A stretch of DNA of 64,000 nt from Enoplosus armatus (Eukaryota > Chordata > Actinopteri > Centrarchiformes > Enoplosidae), in assembly GCF_043641665.1 (NCBI RefSeq), contig NC_092200.1:13212194-13276193 (forward strand), written 5' to 3'. The position numbers and the translations under genes are program-made. The notes beneath the pieces were generated by a model. That model was not told where the DNA came from. It made no database searches and was given only the letters and a program-made list of their open reading frames with translations. Positions 12,862 to 57,664 of the stretch are shown here, one piece after another (the first letter of the stretch is position 1; each line of letters starts with the position of its first letter).

Positions 12862-15169
12862 GGCGTCATCGTTATATGCATAAAACATTTCCACCAGGCC
12901 CTCCTTAGTGGTCTGTGACACACACAATCAACAGAGCACTCACAAATAAAAACAGATAATGTGAAAATTGTCCCTTTGACCCCAATTCAGAGTTCATTAA
13001 TAAGGGTATTTTTCACTGTAAAAGAAGTGTCAACTGCTACCCTTGTCCTCCACCTCCTCACTGCTGGAAAACATTAACTCTGATGTCGAAGCAAGTATGA
13101 GTAGACAAAGTTTCTCACATGTTTAACAAACATCTGCTGTTCTTTGTGCAAGGACATCACAAGTACTGCTTCTTCTCTGTACGAGCATTTGTTGACACTG
13201 TGATTTCATCAGTTAAAGTTTGTTTGTAACAGGCAGGTTAGCCAGGTTTGGCAGTTGTATTGAGCCATCCTCCTGATGTAAATGTCAACAAAAGAGGCAC
13301 TTCATGTTACTTGAAAACATCTCCCCTATCATGACTATAAACACACAGATTAATTCAAGTCTAATGGTGTTGAGGAAAACCCCTCAACCAAGTGAGGCAA
13401 CACAGCCACTCTCTGCTCTAACAAAAGTCCTAGTGAGGTCACAGTGCACACTTGTGTGTTACTGTTCTTTAACGGGTGTCTTACTGGTACATGGTGCCAG
13501 TGCTGGATGAGAGTTGGGGAATACGAAAATTGGCTAATTTGCACATTTAATTTACTCTGTTTATATACACAAAACCAACATCCCTTTATTATTTAATCTT
13601 CAGAAATAAGGTTTGGTGGCTGAATTTCAAAATAAAAGCATATTGTAATTAACCACATTTATTGAAATGAATTTGTCTTTTTAATTGATATATCCAAAAA
13701 GTGGCAGTAGGTACAATTCTCGCACAAAGTATAATAAACTTAAAAAAGGTTAGTCGAGACCGACAGTGAGGGAGGGAGGAGAAACGTGATCTGTAACTGA
13801 CTGAACCATTCATTTGTTATCCCACCGCCTTCGGACCAGCCGGTTTACCCTCAGTGAATCACAAGGTGTATTTAAGGCCTCGTCCACATCTAAGGTTAAG
13901 TACGGATGTTGGCAAATTATTATTCCTTTAGCTTTCAATATCTGACTCGAACGAGTTATGTATGTGCAACCTGCACTGACAAAACTTGGCAACAAACAAA
14001 ATTTACGTGCCACTTTCATAGCCTCGCAATCTCTGTTGCACTCAGAATGCATTCTGGGTAAAATGTTATATTCTCAAAGTAACTAGGAAGTGTTGCTAAG
14101 GCAGAAATTATCATTACACTGCTGGATGTCTATTATCAAGTTCGTCTGTCGAGGGTTATTATGGTGATATTTGTTGGTTAAATATGTATTAAATCGGCGG
14201 TGTGTCTCATTTTGTATTTATTTGTACGAAAAGTGGCCCGCTTGCTCACTTAACTTTAGTTAAACTGCCTTGCGATTTATATATGGATGTACCCCTACCC
14301 CCGTTTTAAGTAATACACATTTTTATTTGCTAAAACCGCAAAGCATGATGGGCTATCCAAACCAGAATATGACTCCGCCCAATCCAAGGAGGGATAACAC
14401 GAATTTAAATAGTGTTCGCTTCGTTGTAACTCTGTACCGTATCTCTGCATTACACTGTAGCAATGTACGGTAGCTTTAACAGTGTGCAGTACATACAGTA
14501 GCATTAGACTGCATCTGAGGCGGCTGTCTGACAGTCCCGACTTCTGCCACATGGCGGTGCTCCATCTCCATGTTACCAACCCGAACTGTTAAGAATCTAA
14601 ACAGTATCTAAACTTCAGATAGACCTGGAAATCTTAGGGGGCTGCTGTACGGTCAAATAGCAAGGTTTGCACCCTACAGGTGTTTTATTCCAAAGAACAA
14701 TTCCCTTTTAAAATTAGAAATTAGACGTCCTTGTTAATACTCTGGTATATCAGAGAAACACTTATTAATCAGATACAGCAGTCTAAAATATGTACAATGT
14801 TATGTAAAAATTGCAATAGTACTACCACATTTTCCTAGAGAAAACGTACATTTTGCAATTTCTTTCCATATTATTGTGATGAAGTTTGACACACTTTGGT
14901 AATTGATTTTAGTTATTTTGAATGTTTGTTACGCAAAAAAGTTGACTATCATCTGGTATTAAAGACAAGTTACACATTTGACACACCTGAGGTTTGTGGT
15001 TTTAGAGTATATGATAAAATGTAGTACTCAACAAGTAAGTTTGGCATTTTTCTGAATCTCCCATGTCATTCCTGTAACTAGCATTTATATTTTATTGTTG
15101 TTGGCAAATTGATGTTGTCAAAGTCATAGTGTGGCCTCACAGAAACAGACATCAAACATGAACACGATA

Positions 15170-16983
15170 AAAAAAGGTAAAATATATCATTTTTATTATT
15201 CATATGGAAATACAAAATTAAGATACATGCATTGGTAATGGCATAAATACAGTCGGATCAACTTACAAAATTAATTATTCAAAAAGAGGAAACAGATAAA
15301 ATTAAGCTCATGGAAGCTACCGCTGTAACAGCTTCTTTATAGTTGGTGGAAAAAAACCATGTGCTTGTCATGTACAAACAGATACAATTTTGTACTGAAC
15401 AAAGAGAAGTCAAAGCAAAGAAACCACATATACATTATACCACATAAAGATGTACTTTGGTCAATAAAACAAAGCAAAAAGTAAAGATGATAAATGCACT
15501 GAATTATTCAAACAGTATGGAGTATGATACACAATATGAAAGCAGCTTTAGTGATCAATGTGGAATAGTCCTTTTAACTAAAACATTGAATTAGTGGTAA
15601 TAAAAGCAACAAAAAAAAAAAAGCTAGTGGACCAAAGCAGCACAATAATCAGTCAGTTTTGATGACTAAAGGCCTCTTAAGTGAGTGTACCATAGAGTTT
15701 TTCCTTAATCCTACAAGGGCTCTTTCTCACAAAACAGGACCATATTTATACATTTGTGTGTTTTCTCGCCACAGACAGTTTGGCATTTAGTATACAGGCA
15801 CACATAGCCTTTAAAAATATAGATAATATGCATATCAAAATACTTTTTATATGATAAAAAAGGCACAAGTTGATAAAGGATCTTAACTGTCATGACTATT
15901 TTAAAACTAACTACAACAAAATGTACAAACATCACAATTTTGTGCCTTAGTAAAAGTCATTATTGTGTATTATTACATCCCAATTTAAATGTTTTATGTG
16001 AGGGCGTGGCTTGGATTATTAGTGTCATTCACCACGTAAGAATAGCACCTTGGAGCTACGTACATTAGAGGCCCACAGTAAAAAGTGTTCATAGAGTATG
16101 CGCACAAAACTGGCACTTCTTTAGCAGATATGTGTCTAAATTCACACATGATCATATGATGGATGCATGCACATCCATGCAAACAGTTAAGACCTGAGAA
16201 TTCCACAGTAATGATACATGAAATTAAATCAAGATGAGAAAAAGTTGAAAATTAGCATACAATTGCTCAACTATGTTTACTAAATGAATATGCAGTGTTT
16301 ATTCTGTACACAGGATATTGATTAAAACACACATGAAATGGTCTAAAATGGATTAAACCCACAACAAGCTCTTCAATGATTAAAACTATTTAGGCTTTCT
16401 GAGTATTTCTAAACACAACTACTGGTTCACTATTATGTCCTCCTAGTTGATGTTAATGATGAGCTCAAACTAGTTCACTCAGCACTTAGTTTTCCGATAG
16501 TATCTCCTCATAAAAATCCTTTGTAAAAAGCTTCTTATGGCTAGAAAAGAGCTGCTGAGTCTGCTCTTCTCTGAAGAAAATGGGACATTTTTTTTTCACA
16601 TTAATGTCCTTCACACTTAAGCAAAACCTTGACGAACACCTGAGCTCACTCCAAGGCACAGTGGTGCACAATAGCATGTTTCAGATCTCCTGCACTTCAT
16701 TACTTCTCTGGGATTATTATCTTTTATCGGCCAACAATTTCACATGAATGCTCCGCATATGATTGTAAACCCTGTCTGTCTTACCAAAGAGGCGGATAAA
16801 ATGTTATAAAATGAAGGCTGCTGTCTCTACACAACAGAAACTGTGTTCATTCTTCCGCATAGATGACAATAATATCCATCCAGACACTTAGGATGTGTCT
16901 GGATGGACAAAAAAGAAGGAATAGAAAACTTAGTCTTTAAAGCCACAAAGATTTGTAGCACGTTGGCACATCCTGCCCCCTCA
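15170..16983 (-). other. phldb2: probable phldb2 3' UTR
   Basis: AT-rich sequence without coding potential follows the stop codon on the minus strand. An AATAAA on the minus strand, at 15192-15197, is a good candidate poly(A) signal just before the end of this block. Another AATAAA near 16296 could give a shorter UTR. Confidence 0.45.
15192..15197 (-). terminator. candidate phldb2 poly(A) signal
   Basis: AATAAA on the minus strand, inside AAT-rich sequence about 1.8 kb after the phldb2 stop. Which of several AATAAA motifs is used cannot be told from sequence. Confidence 0.4.
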
Positions 16984-48042
<31,059 letters not shown>

Positions 48043-48473
48043 CTCAGAGTCCTGCAGTAAAGATAGAGAGAAAGGAAAATCAGTTCAGATTGTATTTTAT
48101 GTTCTGTTTTGAATCCTGTTTTTATGTTCAAATGTATATTATTCTGTTTCAGTATGAATTATTTCATAGGCCTGGTCTTCCTTGAAAATTAGATTTTAAT
48201 CTCAATGAGACTTACCTGATTAAATGAAGGTTACATAGATAAACACACACTAACTGTCTATGCTGATAATGATAGTGTAATATTCTATACATGTAAGCAA
48301 ACATGATATAGACATGCAAGAGTAGGGTCACACAAGTACGCAAATGATTATGCCCATACATAGCGACAAACACACACAAAGAAAAAAACAGCTGTGCATT
48401 GCAGCCCAGCTGCTGCCCCATGAGAGGAGCTCTCCGTGTGAAAGTGTTCCAAGGGGAAAACACCACTTAGGAG

Positions 48474-48479
<6 letters not shown>

Positions 48480-48511
<32 letters not shown>
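48480..48511 (+). repeat. (CA)n microsatellite
   Basis: In phldb2 intron 1. Confidence 0.95.
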
Positions 48512-48514
<3 letters not shown>

Positions 48515-49821
48515 GCTGGTTTGCAGTGGGAAGAACTGGTAGAAATGTGCCATGACAACAGAGTTCCCACAACTTGTTAGTTATGGTCTGCCATTATACT
48601 GCCTGGCACTTTGAATTTGAAGTGTGTGTGTGTCACCCAACAAGCAGCAGAGCAAAATAACAGTGACACCCATCAGCTGCATGACCTGAACATCCAACAT
48701 TCATTTTGGTAGCCCCCTGACCTCTCCAAGTGCCACCTTAGGGCCAACATTTTAATTTATATTCAAAAGATATAAAAATCTAACACATTGATGATGAAAT
48801 TCATTGAGCTAAGTCATGCTCCCCAAAAGATGAGCCCTTTCCATTTTGGAAACTCCATAAGCTTCCCTTTTGTGCCACTGGTCAAGTGTCAACATATGTC
48901 ATAATCTAAAAGGAAGACTGTGCTGATCACATTCATGCTCCAGAGGAAACAAACCCATTTGATTTTTGCTTTTTCATCAAGCATCCACGGCAGGACAAAT
49001 ATCAGAATTGTTTGTTTTGTCCAACACATGGTGGGGTGTAATAAACATTACAGCCTCTAGGGGCCACTAGTGGGGGCTATAGTGTGATGACTATTCTTAT
49101 TTTGTATTAGATGAGAGTGGAGTCCAAGATAAAGAAAAAAATCAAGTCAACGTGATTTAAGGATGGGTGTAAGTATGAGGAAACTCTGATTTAGCAGGGC
49201 GGGATTAGACTGGCATTAGAGGAGGAGAATGATAAACTGTAAAGAGGAATGAAAACAGAGTGAGATAAAAGGAAAACAAAATCAGAAATGCCTCAAAAAT
49301 GTGTGCATGTGTTTGAGTAAACACACTCAGATCCCGTGCCAAGGACAACCCCTGCTGTACCCTACAATTCAAAAAAGGAAAAACAGTCTACCTTCTATTT
49401 ATGTGTGTATACACGCACACGCACATTCAAAGGCACATGCACACACACACACCCACATGGATGAGTGAAATGCTTCTCACCAAAGCAGCGATGATTACAG
49501 CATATGGGAAACCACCCCAACCACATTTCCTTTTCCACCTTCTGTCATCTCCTTCCTCTCTTCCTCTTCTCTCTCCTTGATATACTCCCCTTCCTCCATG
49601 TTATCCTGTAATAATCCTGTAATAATATACATTATCCACCTCACACAGTTTTCACCATTAGTTTATTTGTTTTCAATACTTTTTCCTTTCACCTTAAGTG
49701 CTCTCTTTAATTTCTTCAACAGTTTTCCCAACTCTCTCAACTTGTCTTCTCATCTCTCTGTCTTCTCTTCTTCCTCCTGTCTTTCCTTTAATTTCTTCTT
49801 GTTTTGTCCCATCCTCCAGGC

Positions 49822-49900
49822 AGGAGAGAAAGGAAAAGAGAGGAGAGTGAGATTAAAATTCCTTTTTAATCTCACTCTCCTCTCTTTTCCTTTCTCTCCT
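49822..49900. repeat. perfect 37-bp inverted repeat (hairpin) with 5-base loop
   Basis: Arm 49822-49858 is the exact reverse complement of 49864-49900; the spacer is TTCCT. The arms are nearly pure purine on one side and pyrimidine on the other. It lies in phldb2 intron 1. Confidence 0.95.
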
Positions 49901-52900
49901 CCTATCACCAGCAGAGGAAGCGCAAACCAAAGTCAGCTCCAAACCACTTCCTCTAATTCAGCGCCAGCTTCCTCTCTGAGGTCACTTCCCTTGCTGCTTT
50001 GACACCCGTATTGCCTTCAAACACACACACACACTTGCTATTCTTCGCAATTCAGCCACCCTTGTAACCCCTATGCACACACAAACATTCACAAATAAAG
50101 TCACACATCAGCTCTTTTTGTTATCACATGAAGTTGTGAGGCCCCACATTCCATAGATTTTTTTTCATCACTGGTGTCGACAAAGCAAACACATGGTGTA
50201 TGATGGCAACATCATCTGGACAAATGCATAGGTGCTACAGAGACCAGATGAAAAAGGAGGTCATATACTTTCCAACCTCCTTGACTCTCCCCTTCCATTA
50301 CATACACGCGTAGTTTCTCTTTTTTACTCCATCGTTCCTCCTTATTGAATCTCTGTCGCTCTTTTTTCCCCCATAGCCCCCATTCTTCTTTTTTCACCAG
50401 GTGAGCTCCAGTCAGGGCAGGTCAAGACAAGTCTTTGGCCTTGTTGTGCTCTAGTTTAAGCAGAGCAGTAAGGTGTGTCAACCCCCCACCCCCCATCCTC
50501 CCCCTCTAGATTTTCAGATTTCTGGTATCCTGAGGGGTCTCCACAATCTCCAATCACCAAACCTGATGCTATCAGGGCCTCTGGTCTAGAGAGCTCAAGT
50601 ATGAGATTACTGGATGGTCTAGGAATTTGCAGGTTTAAAGAAACTTGTAAACACACAGATTGTAGGGTGTACTTGTGAAGACATTTGCTGTTATTTACCT
50701 AACCTTTAAAGCTGCTCTAATAACTAAAATACAATGTCTTAATATTGATAATGGATGAAGCTGAATATCATTAATCCCCATAAAACCCATTGAGAGTAAG
50801 GAAAGCCACACACCACAGCCATTCATGCACATGAATCTGGTCTCATTCACTGAAGCAACACAAGCATTTTAGCATACTGTCAGTCTACAAACCAAAGAGC
50901 AAGGACTTCTTTCAAACTTGCAATTTTGTACTGATGTACTAAACAATCAAACTAAATACAAAAACACATACAACATCTTCTATCACAACGCAATGCAAAT
51001 GTAGGCATTCTTTGAAATATAGGTCATTAATGAGAACAATATAAGGCAGACTGAGGAAAGTAAACTTTCATCACAAACTAACTCCTGGAATGGAATGATA
51101 TGATAAACTGGGAAAGATTTCAAAGCTAAATATTTCACCAGATTTAGGATTAAAGCATTAGATAATTGACGATACAGCTAAAACCACATCATAAATACAC
51201 AATGTTTTTAAAATCACAAGTAAGTGGAAGTGCATGTGCACACAATCAGTGTTTGATCCCATCTGTAGAACAGCTGAGTCTCCTCAAAATGCTCTGTTTG
51301 CCCTGCGTCTGGAGACAGAGATGGCGATAGAGAGAAGCAGAGAGAAATATGTGGTGAGGGGAAAAAAGAGAGAGTGATGGAAGATGGAGAGAGGACTCAT
51401 AAAACCAGGAGGACTGATCCAGCATGCTCAGTGTGTTTCATCTCATCCTTTTATTTTCTTCATCCTCTGCTTTCATCCCTCTGTCGAGTTCCTCCTCCTC
51501 TTCTATTTCCTCTACATCTGTTTCGTCTTTCTCTCTGTTTCAGTTACCTTCTGCCTTGTTGTTGCTGTCTGTTTCTGTTGCAGTCTACATTCTCATAACC
51601 ACATCTCAGGACAAAATCTAATTGTTGTCAATGTCACTGAGTTGGAACAGATCATTTTGTTATTGCATTAGTTGGGATCACTTGCATGTGTGTGTGCGTT
51701 TTTATAGAACAAAAATCAAAAACAGCAAGCCCATGAATGTGTAAAATATCCATTTGTTTTCTTCACTTTTACACATTGCTATTTTACTGTTAGCTCTTGG
51801 ATTAAAGCTTCAATATGGCAGTTTTTCAGATAAAAATGAAGATAGGCTAATTAATGCATTATTTGTCTGTAACTGTCTGAATGTGCATACTGAATCCTCT
51901 CATTTGCAATGCTTGAAATGTTCAAGATATTGTGGGTATGTTGGAGTTGTGAGCTCAGTTTAGCTTTTAAGACAAGGGTACCAACATCAACAACAATGTC
52001 AGAAAGCAGAAAGCAAAGAAGAGTGCAACATGCAATGGATCTATCATCAGGATTGGCTTCTACTTTCAATGCAGATATTAAATGTTGGCCATCTGCTTCT
52101 TTGGTGCATGTGGCTGCTTTATTGAAGTAGCTTACATTGGCCTCAGGCTAGGGGATGTTTTAAGGCAGGCAGCTCCTCAAGATGATGGTTATGGGCTGGG
52201 CTATAAACTTGACCAACTAATAGAGATGAGGGTGGCAGTAATGATAGATTTAGCTGCAGTCAAGGTGACTGTTAAGCTGGCTGTAAAAATTTGGCTGGTT
52301 TCATACGCAAAAGACTCTTTTGCAAAAACAAAACAGCACCGCATGAGTTCCAGACTTGACTACATTACAGGCTGGAATAGTTACTTCTGGCTGAATATGT
52401 TAGATTGCAGACACAGAAAGCTTTTTTTTATTATTATTTCCGGTTTTGATTGCATCTTTTTCCATTTATTTGCAACATGGCCAACTCCTAACAAAATAAC
52501 TTAATGGCTATTACACAAGCAATGATTTCCAAAATGCTGGTTTTGGGAATGTTTTGCATATATTTGGTTTTGGAAACAGCTGTGATGTAGTACGAAATAT
52601 GTGGTCATAGTGTATAAATTAAGTTAATGTGCTTAATATCTGTGTATTGTATAATGTTCAGGTGCATGTTTGGGTGTCATCTAGGTGGCTTGCATCGTGC
52701 ATGTCATTGCCTTGATTCCTCAGTAATCCCATTACCCAAACTCTCAGAATAACACAATGCTCTTCAAAATGTGACTAAATGGAGTCACTTGTCTTCTTCA
52801 CAAGTCTTCTTCTTTCTTCTCATTTGCTCTCAGTGCCATCTCTGTCCATTTAGTTTTGACTAATACCTGTATCTTGTTTAAAAATGTTGTCTTCCCACCT

Positions 52901-55343
52901 GGTTTCCTCTCTCACGCTGCTCGTGTGTTTCATCTGCTATTGAAGCATTAAGCTCTGTGTCTTTGCCCGTTTCTCTGCTTCGCCTAGTTGCACTCCTCTC
53001 TCCATCCCTCTGTCACTCACTAACATCCCCTCCCCTTACATTCCAGCGTGACCCTCTCCTCCTCCCACCTGACAAAGCCGGCATTGTATCGCAGATGCTG
53101 TTTAATATGGAGTCCCTCTCTCTGTGTCCCTCATATAGAACAACTCGTAGGGCTAAACGGGGTTATCTTCCTTCCTCTTCACTGCAATCTATGTTTTGTG
53201 TGCGATAATGTCTTCAACAGAACTTTAATCAGTTTAATATATGCCTTACGCATGCACACACACCATAGACGTCAACATTCCCACACACACAACACACACA
53301 CAAGCTTGCAGGTTATCCTTTTGGACATTAAATATTGTTCTTCTCTGTCACTGGTCCATAAACATTCTTAAATTTACTTCAACGTGAGTGGGTGAATGGT
53401 GAAAACTCTGCCAGCCGATTAACACAACTTGACCTTGAACCCCTGCTAAAACACAACAAACATCCATCAGCATTGTTCTCCAACTCAAACTTTCTCACAC
53501 TGCTATAAGCGCTTTTTCTTTTTTTGTTTTCATTTACCGAAATGCAAGATCCTCACAGGAAAGAAAGCCCATTGTTATCGCAGCAGACTCAAAGTTGGAG
53601 GAAATCTAGCTTGAATTTCTATCGAGGGTGTGTGTGTCTTTGGAAAAGCCCAGATTACCTTCACTGCCATATGCAGGGGATCAACTAATGTTTGGGTTTC
53701 TGAAGGGGGCCGGATATGACAGAGAGACAAGGAGGGACAGTGAACTGGTAGACAGACCCACATTAGTAACAAAGCTCACGGGGTGAAATCAACTGTGACG
53801 GCTGGATAGAAAAGAAAAGAGGAAGGCAGAAAGATAGACTTTGAGATAACAAGAGAAACAAACTAAATGTGTGTGGGGGACGTAGGGGGACAAAAGAAAA
53901 GGAAATGGATAAAAAACACAGAGATGAAGGAAAAGAGATTAATGATTAATGTTTCCCCAAGTTGCACCACTGGCCTCAAAACAAAATGTGACCACAGACA
54001 GCATCTCTATGCAAACGTTTTTTACAGTTTCAGGCTGACATATAGCTGGTAAACACACAAATACTGTGGAAGGAATCCTGAAATGGATATATTGACAACA
54101 GAGTAGAAATATAATTCACTTATCCTTTCAAGTGCTGTATTGTGTTTATGTGCACATACATCATAATGTTTGCGGTCTGGTATGGGTCTAGTAGCTGATA
54201 ACAGTTTTGGCATATTGAGTCCTCGTGACTGAACAGTTGCATCCTCCTGGTTTCCACATCATGGCCAGAGCCAATTTGACAGGTATAATGGTTTTACCAT
54301 TAGCTTAGCATTCTGATGGCGGTATTGCTGTAATTAAAACCACATGTCGAGATTTAAACTTGTAGTTTGTAGTTTGAATTCGTCTAATATCTCTGATGTA
54401 ACACTCTCTATGTTAAAATTTCACTATTCTAAAGATAACTAAAGACATAGATGTGTCTCTGTCTGGGTAAAGCGCTGTGGTTGGACCCACAAAAGACAAA
54501 TCCACAATCTAATACATACAGAGCCATAGCATAAAACTTGTTTCCACATAACTGACAGGACCAACTCCACATGACCCAAGTATGACATTGTGTATTATTT
54601 CCTCACTGAGAAGTCAAAGGTAATAAGACGTCAGATCAGTTTAGGTACACAGCGCCCAATTTAATGCCACCCTTTTACACATATTCACATACCACGAGCA
54701 TACTCTTCAGGCATACTTAGAAATCTGACATGTTAAAGAGGTGGGATGAGGTAAGACAAACATTTCTGATGTTAACCCTTAGTCTGGTTTCATAAATTTC
54801 TTAAAAATGTCTTCATAAATTGTGCCATGGACTGATATATCAGGAATATTCTGTTTATTTGTGACAAATGTGGGATGAGGCTTGCTCTAATTCACACAGC
54901 AGCATACAATATCCTTCATACCATTCATAACCAGTCAATCCTCTTCTAGGCCTTATAATACTCACTACTGACCATGGTGGTATTTTTAATAGATGGCAAT
55001 GGTATGTATACATCTTAAATAATTATATACTTATAATACGCCTCTATTTCTGTACTGTGGACTTTTAATCAGTAGCCCAGAAACAAACAAAACTGTCCCT
55101 GTTTTTCATTTGCTGAGAACAAAATCCGGAATTAAAGTCGGATAAGATTCAGCTTATCTTTGAACACCTCACTTCAGAGACAAACACTGTAAGGAAATCT
55201 CTGAGCTGAGGATTAAACATTAGTGGCTGTTGAAACCAACTCCATGAAAGAGTCTACATCAACTTCCCAATTGAGCAACACATATTTGGATAATAAAAAA
55301 AATGGGAATGTCTGTAATTTTCCCCATTTACAAACGCGCTTAC

Positions 55344-55640
55344 CATAAACGAAGCCGGACTGGCCACTTCTGTCATCGTGCAGAAAAAGACGCAGCTGCT
55401 CCAAGAACCAGAAAACTCTCGGAAATAATCTGTCACGTCTCCCTCTGTTGTGATCACAGTCTCTGTCTTGACAGCAAATACATTCCCCGCGCAGCATGGG
55501 CAACCTGTGGATGTCTAGGAAGGACTTTTAATCCTCTGTCACATTCACACACACACACACACGCACACAGGAACACACACTCCAAACGTACACAAACGTA
55601 AAAAGCCGGCGGCTGCAGCCAATTGCGACGTGTGGAGGAA
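55344..55640 (-). promoter_or_regulatory. phldb2: candidate phldb2 non-coding first exon and promoter area
   Basis: A strong donor, TATG|GTAAGCGCG on the minus strand, ends at 55344. The sequence behind it (55344 to about 55640) is richer in G+C and CpG than its surroundings and is followed upstream by CT and GT/GA tracts. Spliced to the exon at 48051, every reading frame of this exon that I checked closes before the ATG at 48042, so it would be 5' UTR. The upstream limit and the transcription start are guesses. Confidence 0.4.
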
Positions 55641-55686
55641 TGCAGCAACAGCTGGAAGTGAAGCTGGAGAAGGAACAAGGGGAGGG

Positions 55687-55688
<2 letters not shown>

Positions 55689-55736
<48 letters not shown>
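55689..55736 (+). repeat. (CT)24 microsatellite upstream of phldb2 first exon
   Basis: A pure CT tract about 50 bases beyond the presumed phldb2 first exon. Confidence 0.95.
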
Positions 55737-55739
<3 letters not shown>

Positions 55740-55821
55740 CACAGACACACACACAGAGCATAATGTGCAGGTGTTAACACACCACCTACACTTGACCTCT
55801 CATTCATTCTCACTGGCTAAA

Positions 55822-55822
<1 letters not shown>

Positions 55823-55884
<62 letters not shown>
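55823..55884 (+). repeat. compound (GT)n(GA)n microsatellite
   Basis: GT run (55823-55847) passing directly into a GA run (55848-55884), 90 bases from the CT tract and complementary to it, so the two could form a stem. Confidence 0.95.
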
Positions 55885-55887
<3 letters not shown>

Positions 55888-57473
55888 TCTGTCAGACCTA
55901 CTTGGCAGTAATGATAAGAGACCGCGATAAGAAGCATGTTTGGCTAATGATATTACAACAGGAATGCAGTCTAGTCTCCCTTCACAGGACACAATCCAGT
56001 CCTAATACTGTAGGTTTTGAATTATTCAGTCCAGACTGGTGCACAAACAAACTGGCACAACTCATATCATGCAGCCACTTGGATTCGGTGATAAAGGTTA
56101 ATAGAATTATTATTAGTATTTACCTCTAAACTTATTCAATGGATATGTACTTTGAATAGAGACGGAAATATATAGCCTACCTGTACTGAACATAATGGGT
56201 ATGGGTCAATGTCCCCATTATAGCCACACTTTAAAACTACCATGGGATTATTATGGTGATTAACGAATGAATGAATGAACTCACAGCCAGCAGTTATCTT
56301 GCAGTAAACAGGAGTAGACGAATTCTCTACCCAATATTGAAAATAAGCTCTAAAAGAATATGGGATTTTTGTTGGAATTTGAGTTTGAATTAATGGGAGA
56401 ACATGTGAGAAGTCTTGAATTAACATGTATAGTGAAATGGATGTGGTTTTTAATTCCATCACACATGGCTTTTATATTGCTGAAGGAGGAACTATTTATA
56501 TAATTATATCCTATAGCATACCTCATTCGCCCCTATCACAACAACACACCAACCAAGAGAACGTGCGGTTGATGAGCCAAGTTTATAATATATCTACAAA
56601 ATTGTAGAGATATTGGAAAAAAAAACTACAATTGTACAAAAAATACTCAAAAATATTAATATATATCACGGTATTAATAATATACAAAAAATATGTTCAC
56701 CAACATATCTGTGTTTCCACCATGAAAACACATATTGTAGTGTTTTAAGCAAAAAAAAAGCTAATTCTAAAATCTGGTCTGTCTAATGCTCCGGGTATCA
56801 GTAAGCAGTGACAGGTCGCACTTTGCATAAGTTATGTGCACCATCTGAAAAATCCCAGCTACATGTACGGTCATGCATCAGTCTGAAGACATCATGGAGG
56901 CAGGAGAAGATGCCAGCAGTTCTGTATCAGAGGCAGGTAATTTTATTTGGCATGCATTCTCCACAGTTCATAACAGAGGTTACGTAAATGCATGGTGTGT
57001 CCTTATGGCTGGAAAATGATAAATGTAGTCTTGAAAATGGTCCTCTGGTTAGGACTGAGGCCAAGGAGGGTTTGCATACACTCACAAACACACAAACAAA
57101 AGCGCATACACATGCATATCCATGGCAGCGGGATTATCTTATCTCTCAGGCACCGTGAGGATCTCTTTGTGGATAAACAGGAAGAGAGCTGGTGCACTCA
57201 GCCCTGCTCCACTTTCTCCACTGCTCCTCAGCTCTCCATGACACCTGGTATGTGTAGATATCCACCAACCAAGAGAGATTCAAAGAAGTGGTTTTGAACC
57301 CACAGAATCATAGATATTGGGACAGCACATATCCCTCAAAGTGTGAATCTTCAAATTACATAAAGTTCACAAACCCGACTATCTGTAGTCTGTTATCACA
57401 AGAATAAACACTCTGCCACAAGCTTCACAGGAATATGAAAGGAGATGACGTGCAATATAGGCCAGACCAGTGT

Positions 57474-57664
57474 GAAGTAACTGAATGCATTTACTCAAGT
57501 ACTGTACGTAAGTACAATTTTGATGTGCTTGTACTTTACTTATATTTCCATTTTAAGATACTTTATACTTCCACTTCCAACATTTCAGAGGGACATATTG
57601 TAATTTTTACTCCACTACATTTACGACAGATGCAGTAACTAGTTACTTTACAAACTAAGAATTT
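57474..57664. repeat. teleost-type interspersed repeat (ACTCAAGTACTGTAC family)
   Basis: Contains TTTACTCAAGTACTGTACGT, GTACAATTTTGATGTGCTTG, CATTTCAGAGGGACATATTG and TTTTTACTCCACTACATTTA, all hallmarks of a very abundant fish repeat known to me by sequence. Ends are approximate. Confidence 0.8.

Larger units (their letters stand above)
11400..15169. other. intergenic region between phldb2 and tlcd4
   Basis: It contains G/CT/CA tracts next to the tlcd4 promoter area and a TTAA-flanked inverted-repeat element (12128-12861). A CpG-bearing stretch at 13740-14580 contains what looks like a decayed DNA-transposon fragment (GGCCTCGTCCACAT near 13878). No gene was recognised. Confidence 0.5.
48052..55343. 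other. non-coding: presumed phldb2 intron 1
   Basis: About 7.3 kb without a recognised exon. It contains a CA repeat (48480-48511) and a perfect hairpin (49822-49900). The open stretch at 52082-52504 on the plus strand resembles no family I know and has no supporting splice or promoter pattern. Confidence 0.45.

Noticed and set aside
52082..52504. A 140-codon plus-strand open frame in phldb2 intron 1
   Set aside because: No recognisable family and no splice or promoter context; could be a decayed repeat, but I cannot support it.
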